A stretch of DNA of 16,142 nt from Bacteroidales bacterium (lineage in GTDB: Bacteria > Bacteroidota > Bacteroidia > Bacteroidales > JAADGE01): the NCBI GenBank assembly GCA_029932445.1, contig JAOZQB010000049.1:1-16142 (forward strand). Reading direction: 5' to 3'. Shown here in pieces: positions 6,406-12,863 of this stretch (position 1 is its first letter; every line of letters begins with the position of its first letter). The position numbers were made by a program, and so were the translations under genes. Under the pieces are notes generated by a model, which worked only from the letters and a program-made list of their open reading frames with translations, did no database searches and had not been told where the DNA came from.

Positions 6406-8481
6406 ATGAAACTGAAAACGATTATATCATTATTATTTCTCATACTTTTTCTGAATTTTTCATATGCTCAAAAGTTTGTTAAAGTAAAAAAATCTGAATA
6501 TAAAATTGAAGATGAGGGGTTTAAGGAAGCATGGAAGCATGTAAAAAAAGGAAGCCATTTTTTTAAAATGAATAAAAAGGGTGCTTTTTCAGAAGCTTTA
6601 AACGATTATTTGACAGCCTTAAATTATAATGAAGATAATGCCGCATTAAACTATTTAACAGGTATTTGTTATTTGAAAACTGCAGAACCGCGAAAAGCTC
6701 TTAAATATTTGGATAATGCTTATTTTAATTATGCCGGTGTAAGCGATGATATTCAATATTGGTTGGGAATGGCTTATCAATATAATTATAAGTTTGATGA
6801 CGCAATTGATAATTATGAAGATTATCAGGAATCATTATCGGCTAAAAAATTTAAAAAACTTCAATATAAAATAAACAAAAGAATTGAAGAATGTGAAAGC
6901 GGTCAAAAATTAATGAATAAACCTGTCAGATGTTTTGTTGATAATCTCGGAGACGGTATTAATACAAAAGCTCCCGAATACAGTCCCGTGTTTTTCTTTA
7001 GAGATTCAATATTGTATTTTACATCCAGAAGAGAAAATACGACCGGCGGTAAAAAAAATCCGCATAATAGAATGTATTACGAAGATGTGTATATTTCAAA
7101 ATACGGAAACGGTAAGTGGGGGAATGCACAGCAAATGGATTATCCCGTAAATACAAAGCATAATGACGCCGTGACGGACATTTCTCCCGAAGGAAGAGAA
7201 TTATGTATATACAGAGGTTATAAAGGAAACGGAGACTTATATAACAGTCAATATAAAGGTGATTATTGGAAAAAGCCGGGTAAAATGAATCGAATTAATA
7301 AAGGCAATTTTCGCGAAAGCTCAGTTTCGGTTTCAAGAGATTCAATGGTTCTTTATTTTATCAGTAACAGAAAAGGCGGTCAAGGGCGTCAGGATATTTG
7401 GGTCAGTTATAAGACTCAAGACGGAAGGAAATGGCAATCACCTGAAAATTTAGGACCTGTTGTAAACACAAAATACAATGAAGAAACCGTAGAAATTTCT
7501 TCAGACGGCAGAGATTTGTATTTCAGTTCAAAAGGACATAATTCTATGGGCGGTTATGATGTTTTTAAAACACACAGAGAAGATGACGGGACATGGACTG
7601 AACCTGAAAATATAGGTTATCCGATTAATACCCCCGGAGACGATGTGTTTTTTATGTTGACTCCTAACGAGCATTTCGGATATTATGCTTCTGATCGTGA
7701 AGGCGGTTACGGCGATAAGGATATTTATGAAATCGTTTTTTTAGGTCCGGAAAAACCGGTAATGATTTCGAAAGAAAATCCCAATGATTTAATTGCCTAT
7801 TTTGCCGAACCTATTAGTGAAGCTGATATTGAAAAACCCGTAAATATTAAAGTTATTCAATTATCAACCGTCAAAGGTATTGTTACGGATGCTTTATCCG
7901 GTGAACCTGTAAAAGCAACTTTAGAATTAGTTGATAATGCAACCGGTGAAGTTGTAAAAGTTGTTGAATCATATGCTTCAACCGGAGCATACACGGTTCC
8001 TTTACCTCCCGGAAAAGATTATGCATTAACGGCAGGTGCACCTGATTATTTTTTCCATTCTGAGAATTTTGTGATTGCTGATACATCAACACATGAAGTT
8101 ATCAGGAAAGATATACAATTGCAACCGATGGGAGTGGGGGCAAAAATTGTTTTAAATAATGTATTTTTTGATACCGGAAAATCAACATTAAGACCTGCTT
8201 CATTTCCCGAACTTAATCGTTTAGCAGAATTATTGGTAAAATATAAAAATGTCAGAGTGGAAATTTCCGGACATACCGACAGTCAAGGATCACTCGGTCT
8301 TAATCAAAAACTATCACAAAGACGAGCACAATCCGTTGTAGATTATATTTTAACACGAGGCGTAAATTTAGCTCAAATTGTTGCCGTCGGATACGGAGAA
8401 ACTATGCCGAGGGCAGATAATGCAACTGCTTCAGGAAGGCAATTGAACAGAAGGGTTGAAGCAAAAGTGCTTGAAAAATAA
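6406..8481 (+). CDS. OmpA-family multidomain envelope protein, PorE-like (TPR, beta-propeller, CRD, OmpA)
   Basis: This is a 691-residue exported protein. In order: signal peptide (about 1-21), TPR-like helical region (about 40-165), a PD40/WD40-like propeller (about 185-445) with repeated blade motifs such as LYFTSRR, LYFISNRKGG, LYFSSKG and GYYASDREGG, a carboxypeptidase-regulatory-like domain (about 486-575, GIVTDALSGEPV), and an OmpA C-terminal peptidoglycan-binding domain (about 580-690). The OmpA part keeps the binding residues D625 in GHTDSQGS and R640 in LSQRRA, plus the NRRVE end. This domain order is that of PorE (PG1058) of Porphyromonas gingivalis, a peptidoglycan-anchored component of the type IX secretion system. 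Bacteroidota carry several paralogues with the same layout, so I do not assign the symbol. It lies directly behind the periplasmic TPR gene; the ATG at 6406 gives the signal peptide. Confidence 0.88.
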   Translation: MKLKTIISLLFLILFLNFSYAQKFVKVKKSEYKIEDEGFKEAWKHVKKGSHFFKMNKKGAFSEALNDYLTALNYNEDNAALNYLTGICYLKTAEPRKALKYLDNAYFNYAGVSDDIQYWLGMAYQYNYKFDDAIDNYEDYQESLSAKKFKKLQYKINKRIEECESGQKLMNKPVRCFVDNLGDGINTKAPEYSPVFFFRDSILYFTSRRENTTGGKKNPHNRMYYEDVYISKYGNGKWGNAQQMDYPVNTKHNDAVTDISPEGRELCIYRGYKGNGDLYNSQYKGDYWKKPGKMNRINKGNFRESSVSVSRDSMVLYFISNRKGGQGRQDIWVSYKTQDGRKWQSPENLGPVVNTKYNEETVEISSDGRDLYFSSKGHNSMGGYDVFKTHREDDGTWTEPENIGYPINTPGDDVFFMLTPNEHFGYYASDREGGYGDKDIYEIVFLGPEKPVMISKENPNDLIAYFAEPISEADIEKPVNIKVIQLSTVKGIVTDALSGEPVKATLELVDNATGEVVKVVESYASTGAYTVPLPPGKDYALTAGAPDYFFHSENFVIADTSTHEVIRKDIQLQPMGVGAKIVLNNVFFDTGKSTLRPASFPELNRLAELLVKYKNVRVEISGHTDSQGSLGLNQKLSQRRAQSVVDYILTRGVNLAQIVAVGYGETMPRADNATASGRQLNRRVEAKVLEK

Positions 8482-8505
8482 TTAGTTTTTTAATATATCT
8501 TAAAT

Positions 8506-8596
8506 CTGCAAGTCATCGTATCATTTTATTGATAAACAGAGGATTAAATACAAATCAGTTCCACATAAATTTAAAAAGTAATATGATGACTTGCAG
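8506..8596. repeat. 91-bp palindromic element with 16-bp inverted arms
   Basis: The left arm 8506-8521 (CTGCAAGTCATCGTAT) and right arm 8581-8596 (ATATGATGACTTGCAG) are inverted copies with one mismatch, which becomes a G-U pair in plus-strand RNA. A 59-nt AT-rich segment separates them. The element fills the middle of the 131-bp spacer between two convergent stops (8481 and 8613). It may serve as a shared transcript end for both genes, or it may be a small inserted repeat. No matching direct repeats flank it (TAAAT on the left, TATTT on the right). The loop is longer than is usual for an intrinsic terminator. Confidence 0.75.
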
Positions 8597-8612
8597 TATT
8601 TTATCGACTTTT

Positions 8613-9035
8613 TTAGTCTTCAAACAAATCCTTGAATGTTTTAGAAATTAAATTGTTTACGGGTAAAATGAAACTGCCGATTATCATTTTGGATTTAGAG
8701 ATAGTATTAATGATTGTTTTCAGTTTTTCATCGGTTACATTTGATATAAAAATATAATCAATGGTTTTATACCTCGGAAAAAGTATCGCATCATTATTTT
8801 TATTTGTAATAAGGTAGTGTTTGAAATTTTGGTCATCAATATATCGGAACATTGAAAAATGAAAAACAGCATCTGTGCCTTTAATTTCTTTATGAAAATC
8901 TTCCGTTTTAGAAAAATTTAATTTTGTCAGATTATTTATTGACCAAGCAACTTGAATCTCTTTAAAATGGGAAGAAATCCCGATAAAATTTTTCGGGAAA
9001 TCAGATATTGAGCTGACTTTTATTTTTTTCTTCAA
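8613..9035 (-). CDS. IPExxxVDY family protein, TTG start
   Basis: This 140-residue cytoplasmic protein belongs to a Bacteroidota family named for a short conserved motif. Here the motif is degenerate, FPRYKTIDY at residues 86-94, keeping only the Pro, Asp and Tyr with a conservative Ile. Family membership is supported by the N-terminal pattern (KKKIKV, then FIGISSHFKEIQVAWSINN) and above all by position, immediately after rnc in the acpP-fabF-rnc order. Function is unknown. There is no ATG: the frame is closed upstream by a TAA at 9051-9053 and the only sensible start is TTG at 9033-9035, 2 nt after the rnc stop. Translation is therefore probably coupled to rnc. In many relatives pyruvate kinase follows; here the run ends at this gene. 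Confidence 0.75.
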   Translation of the reverse strand: MKKKIKVSSISDFPKNFIGISSHFKEIQVAWSINNLTKLNFSKTEDFHKEIKGTDAVFHFSMFRYIDDQNFKHYLITNKNNDAILFPRYKTIDYIFISNVTDEKLKTIINTISKSKMIIGSFILPVNNLISKTFKDLFED

Positions 9036-9037
9036 TG

Positions 9038-9763
9038 TTATAAGATAAAATTACCCTCTTTTATTTTATTTAATGCTTTTTCTGATGCTGCTTGTTCAGC
9101 TGTTTTTTTTGAGACTCCTTTTCCTTTGCTGACAACTTTACCGTTAATTAATAGTTGAGAAATAAATTCTTTTGATGTTTCGGAAACCGCTTCCGTTAAA
9201 AAATCAATCGGAATTTTATATTTCTGAGACCATTCAATAATTCGACTTTTAAAATTATCATTTACAAATCTAAGTTTGTTTAAATCAATATGTTCTACCA
9301 TAATTTTTTGCAAAACAAATTGTTTTACATAGTTAAAACCACGGTCTAAATAAATGGCTCCGATTAAAGCTTCAAAAGCATCTTCATAGATACGTTCGGT
9401 GATTTTTCCTTTAGATTTACTGACGATAAAAGAATCAAGATGAAGTTTTTTTGCTAATTCAGTCAGTTTTTTTCCGTTAACAATTTTTGTGCGCATTTGT
9501 GTTAAAAAACCTTCATCAGCAGACGGAAAGCGTTTAAATAAGAGTTCGCTGATGGCAGCATCAAGAATGGCATCACCTAAAAATTCCAATCGTTCATTAT
9601 TAATATCAGAACCATTTATGCAAGGATGAGGAATTGCAGATTTAGGTGTAAGAGCTAAAATATAGTGAGATAAGTTTTTTGGTTTAAACCCAAATAATCT
9701 CCTTAACGAAAGTGCTAAGGCTCTGTCGTAACATTTTTCTTGTTGTCTGTTAAAAAGAGACAC
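9038..9763 (-). CDS. rnc: Ribonuclease III
   Basis: RNase III cuts double-stranded RNA, including rRNA precursors. The 241 residues hold the endonuclease domain (about 15-160) and a C-terminal double-stranded-RNA-binding domain (about 169-237). The family signature is ERLEFLGDA at 57-65, with E60 and D64, and the second acidic pair is D128 and E131 in EDAFEALIGAIYLD, so the metal site is complete. The dsRBD ends with the expected KKTAEQAASEKAL. Length fits the family. The start is GTG at 9761-9763, 8 nt after the fabF stop; the next in-frame Met is at residue 90, inside the catalytic domain, so the GTG is well supported. The gene is probably translated together with fabF and the IPExxxVDY gene. 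Confidence 0.95.
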   Translation of the reverse strand: MSLFNRQQEKCYDRALALSLRRLFGFKPKNLSHYILALTPKSAIPHPCINGSDINNERLEFLGDAILDAAISELLFKRFPSADEGFLTQMRTKIVNGKKLTELAKKLHLDSFIVSKSKGKITERIYEDAFEALIGAIYLDRGFNYVKQFVLQKIMVEHIDLNKLRFVNDNFKSRIIEWSQKYKIPIDFLTEAVSETSKEFISQLLINGKVVSKGKGVSKKTAEQAASEKALNKIKEGNFIL

Positions 9764-9771
9764 CGGAGATT

Positions 9772-11025
9772 TTATTTTTCAAACTTTTTAAATACTAATG
9801 AAGCATTATGACCACCAAAACCGAATGTATTACTTAAGGCTGCTTTAACTTCCCGTTTTTTTGTTTTGTTAAAAGTGAAATCAAGTTTCGAGTCAATATT
9901 CGGGTCTAATTCAAAATGATTGATTGTGGGCGGTATTTGTCCGTGAGTTATTGCCATCACTGATGCAATAGCTTCCAAAGCCCCGGTTGCACCGAGTAAA
10001 TGCCCGGTCATAGATTTTGTGGAACTGATACTTAATTTATAAGCATGTTCACCAAAAACATTCAATACGGCTTTAGTTTCCGCAATATCCCCTAATCCGG
10101 TGGAAGTTCCGTGAAGATTTACATAATCGATATCTTCAGGTTTTAAATTTGCATCGTCAACAGCATTTTTCATTACAACTGTTGCTCCTCTGCCTTCAGG
10201 ATGAGGTGCTGTAATATGATGAGCGTCAGCACTCATTCCGCCGCCGGCAAATTCGGCATATATTTTTGCTCCGCGTTTAACAGCATGTTCGTATTCTTCC
10301 AAAATTAATGCAGCACCGCCGTCACCGATAACAAATCCGTCTCTTCCGACATCGAAAGGTCGTGAAGCCGTTTTCGGATCATCGTTTCTTGTTGAAATGG
10401 CACGCATAGCATTAAATCCGCCTATTCCGGCTTCTGTAACGGCATGTTCAGAACCTCCGGAAATAAAGATATCAGCTTTTCCTAATCGGATATAGTTATA
10501 AGCATCAATTAATGCATGAGATGAAGACGCACAAGCAGAAACTGTTGCATAATTCGGTCCGCGAAAATCATATTTTATTGAGATATGTCCGGCTGCAATA
10601 TCGGCAATCATTTTAGGAATAAAAAACGGATTAAAATGAGGTGTAAAATCATTTTGGACATATTCGGTTATTTCTTCTTTGAACGTTTGTAAGCCGCCGA
10701 TTCCTGAACCCCAAATAACACCTGCTTTGTCTTTATTAATGGAATCAAGGTCAATGGAAGCATCTTTAACGGCTTCGTCAGCAGCAATCATGGCAAATTG
10801 TGTGAATTTGTCCATTTTTCGTGCTACCGGTTTCTTGAAGTAGTTCAGAGGATCATAATTTTTAACTTCACAGGCAAAATGTGTTTTAAATTTGCTTGCA
10901 TCAAAACAGGTAATAGGAGCAGCACCACTGACACCTTTAATCATATTATCCCACGTTTCGGTTAAATTATGACCGAGCGCATTAATTGTCCCGATACCGG
11001 TTACAACTACACGTTTTAATTCCAT
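9772..11025 (-). CDS. fabF: Beta-ketoacyl-ACP synthase II
   Basis: FabF elongates fatty acids by condensing malonyl-ACP with the growing acyl chain in the cytoplasm. The 417-residue length is normal. The active-site Cys-His-His set is present: C165 in SACASSSHA, H305 in NLHGTSTG and H342 in TGHLLGATG, along with K337. The gating/closing motif SNTFGFGGHNASLVF lies near the C-terminus (398-412). The ATG at 11023-11025 starts MELKRVVVTGIG, the usual N-terminus. The gene follows acpP by 68 nt, a spacer that carries a terminator-like hairpin, and precedes rnc by 8 nt. It shares the operon with its own carrier-protein substrate. Confidence 0.97.
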   Translation of the reverse strand: MELKRVVVTGIGTINALGHNLTETWDNMIKGVSGAAPITCFDASKFKTHFACEVKNYDPLNYFKKPVARKMDKFTQFAMIAADEAVKDASIDLDSINKDKAGVIWGSGIGGLQTFKEEITEYVQNDFTPHFNPFFIPKMIADIAAGHISIKYDFRGPNYATVSACASSSHALIDAYNYIRLGKADIFISGGSEHAVTEAGIGGFNAMRAISTRNDDPKTASRPFDVGRDGFVIGDGGAALILEEYEHAVKRGAKIYAEFAGGGMSADAHHITAPHPEGRGATVVMKNAVDDANLKPEDIDYVNLHGTSTGLGDIAETKAVLNVFGEHAYKLSISSTKSMTGHLLGATGALEAIASVMAITHGQIPPTINHFELDPNIDSKLDFTFNKTKKREVKAALSNTFGFGGHNASLVFKKFEK

Positions 11026-11047
11026 AAATGATGTTTTTTGTTTAGTT

Positions 11048-11084
11048 AAAAGAGAAAAAGGATTACGACGAATGCCGCAATCCT
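11048..11084 (-). terminator. Terminator-like hairpin (attenuator) between acpP and fabF
   Basis: On the minus strand AGGATTGCG (11084-11076) pairs with CGTAATCCT (11067-11059) in a 9-bp stem with one G-U pair and an 8-nt loop. TTTTCTCTTTT follows at once. This is an intrinsic-terminator shape within the acpP-fabF spacer, so it probably ends some transcripts after acpP and lets the rest continue. Partial termination would fit the need for much more ACP than FabF. Confidence 0.6.
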
Positions 11085-11093
11085 ATTGTCAAT

Positions 11094-11330
11094 TTATTTT
11101 GAATTCTCTTCGATATAGCTTACTGCATGACCAACGGTCGCAATAGTTTCAGCTTTGTCATCAGGAATAGCGATATTAAATTCTTTTTCGAATTCCATGA
11201 TTAACTCAACAGTATCAAGTGAGTCTGCACCTAAGTCGTCAGTGAAACTGGCTTCTAATGTTACTTCACTTTCTTCAACACCTAATTTGTCTACAATAAT
11301 TGCTTTAACTCTTGAGGCAATGTCTGACAT
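11094..11330 (-). CDS. acpP: Acyl carrier protein
   Basis: ACP carries fatty-acid intermediates as thioesters on a 4'-phosphopantetheine arm. The 78-residue acidic sequence is typical, with the attachment motif GADSLDTVEL in which S37 is modified, preceded by FTDDL and followed by MEFEKEFNIAIPDD. It is the first gene of the minus-strand run and starts at ATG 11328-11330. A hairpin with a T-run downstream suggests an abundant short monocistronic transcript in addition to the full operon. Confidence 0.98.
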   Translation of the reverse strand: MSDIASRVKAIIVDKLGVEESEVTLEASFTDDLGADSLDTVELIMEFEKEFNIAIPDDKAETIATVGHAVSYIEENSK

Positions 11331-11372
11331 AATACTAAATTTTAATTAATAAATAAATGATTTTGTGAAGTG

Positions 11373-11404
11373 CAAAGAAAATTAATTCTTCAAAAAAAAA
11401 AAAA
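11373..11404 (-). promoter_or_regulatory. Candidate acpP promoter with a 13-T upstream tract
   Basis: On the minus strand TTTCTTTG followed by CA (11380-11373) resembles the common Bacteroidota -7 form TATCTTTGCA with one mismatch. An uninterrupted run of 13 T (11392-11404 as A on the plus strand) lies just upstream, over the position expected for the -33 element, and could act like an UP element. The leader would be about 35 nt. No clear TTG is correctly spaced, so this is tentative. Confidence 0.35.
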
Positions 11405-11558
11405 TTATTAACTGTTTATCTTAATAATCAGTATTTTTGATGTTTAAATTATTCTATTTTAAAATGTTGATTTATTGCATTATAATGTTAATTACTTTGA
11501 ATAAATTTTAACAATTTTTAACGACTGAAATATTGTAATTCTACAGAAATTACCGAAT

Positions 11559-12635
11559 TTAGTATAAATTAATGCATAATTCAGTAATAAATTGAGAATC
11601 ATTTATTTGTGTGTCCAATCGGAATTTCTGAGGATATTGAAGCTCCAGACGTTTCCTTAGATTTGATAAACCGATGCCGTCACCGGTATGATTATTTTCA
11701 CCGTTTAAACTGTTTGTGACCGTTAAATTAAATTTACTGTCATCTGAAACGTTAATATTAATTTTTACAAATCCGTACCCTACATTTTTATCTAATCCGT
11801 GTTTAAATGCATTTTCAATTATAGGAAGAATAAGCAATGGGGCAATATGTATTTCAGAAGGTTCACCTTCAGTTTTAATACTGATATTTACTTTGTCATC
11901 ATATCTTATTTTTTGCAAATCAATATAGTCTTTAATGTTATCAATTTCTTTAGAAAGTTCAATTTTAGGAACATTACATTCATATAAAACATAATCAAGC
12001 AAAGAGGATATTTTTAAGACTACTTCCGGAGCTTTTGAGGATTTTTCAAGAGTTAAACTGTATAAATTATTTAAAGAATTAAAAAGAAAATGCGGATTAA
12101 TTTGAGATTTAAGATATTTAAGTTCTGCTTCTTTTAATTGAAGTTTAATTTCCAGTTTTTCATTTAATAAATTTTGTTGTCTTTTTTGAGATTTATACCA
12201 GATTTTAGCAAATTTAATCGTTGTTGCAATACCTATTATCATTAGTTTTACGGTTAAAGCAATTAAGATACTTCGTTTAAGGTATTCAAAAAAAGAAGGA
12301 ATAAGTTTGTCTGTACCCAATCTGCTGAGATACATTCCGTAGTATTGCAGAGGCATTGTAACTGCTATCATTAAGAATATAAAGAAAATAAAAAAATATA
12401 TAGTAAAACTGATATATTTTTTCTTCAACAAGAATCGGGGAATTAAAAAATACAAAGTAAAATAAACTCCGAGTATATCCGTAGGAAAGAAAAATAATAA
12501 ATCATGTAACAGCGTATCAAAAAATGAATTATTACTTAAATATGAACTTACGGAATCATAAAAAACACTTAAAACGACCCAAAACAGAACATGATATCCG
12601 ATTCTGGTAAAATTTATTTTTTTTATTAAAGACAT
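11559..12635 (-). CDS. LytS/YehU-type sensor histidine kinase
   Basis: This 358-residue membrane kinase has four predicted spans in the N-terminal half (about 13-31, 50-68, 75-97 and 122-144), a coiled-coil linker (about 150-175) and a His_kinase/HATPase region. The phospho-accepting H182 sits in the characteristic QINPHFLFNSLNNL motif of this class. The ATP-binding N-box is PIIENAFKHG (N275) and the glycine box GDGIGLSNLRKRL (318-330). These kinases normally pair with a LytTR-type response regulator, often the next gene, but none is present: the gene is followed by 228 bp of non-coding DNA and then acpP on its other side. The signal sensed is unknown. The start ATG at 12633-12635 lies about 20 nt after a TAnnTTTG box. 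Confidence 0.9.
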   Translation of the reverse strand: MSLIKKINFTRIGYHVLFWVVLSVFYDSVSSYLSNNSFFDTLLHDLLFFFPTDILGVYFTLYFLIPRFLLKKKYISFTIYFFIFFIFLMIAVTMPLQYYGMYLSRLGTDKLIPSFFEYLKRSILIALTVKLMIIGIATTIKFAKIWYKSQKRQQNLLNEKLEIKLQLKEAELKYLKSQINPHFLFNSLNNLYSLTLEKSSKAPEVVLKISSLLDYVLYECNVPKIELSKEIDNIKDYIDLQKIRYDDKVNISIKTEGEPSEIHIAPLLILPIIENAFKHGLDKNVGYGFVKININVSDDSKFNLTVTNSLNGENNHTGDGIGLSNLRKRLELQYPQKFRLDTQINDSQFITELCINLY

Positions 12636-12655
12636 AAGAAATATATTCTTTGATA

Positions 12656-12663
12656 CAAAGTTA
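12656..12663 (-). promoter_or_regulatory. Candidate -7 box for the LytS-type kinase gene
   Basis: TAACTTTG on the minus strand matches TAnnTTTG exactly, 20 nt upstream of the start codon. The expected TTG at -33 is not present (only T-rich sequence there), so the promoter is only partly supported. Confidence 0.35.
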
Positions 12664-12863
12664 TTCTTAAATTTACGAAATTTAAAGAAATTTATAAAAA
12701 TGACAGTTTATTCTGCATAAACATAAGATTAATACCTATTAAATGCATTCGGTAAATTGAACTTGTTGTTTGGTCTTAAAAAATAGGCTTTCACATAATT
12801 TTTTTATAAACACAATTTTATGTCAGATATTTGTTGTTTATGTATCTATTAAAAGTAAAATAA

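Noticed and set aside
7883..8092. An open frame on the minus strand inside the OmpA-family gene, and similar short frames at 204-395, 3184-3375, 6935-7150, 11155-11349 and 11716-11987.
   Set aside because: They lie inside strongly supported genes in other frames and encode low-complexity or unrecognisable sequence; AT-rich reverse frames stay open by chance.
11535..11553. GTAATT...AATTAC hairpin just after the LytS-type kinase gene as a terminator.
   Set aside because: The stem is only 6 bp, nearly all A/T, and no T-run follows on the minus strand.
11331..11558. A small RNA or riboswitch in the 228-bp spacer between acpP and the kinase gene (and likewise in 12636-12863).
   Set aside because: Apart from the promoter-like boxes and the A13 run, I see no conserved structure or known motif.
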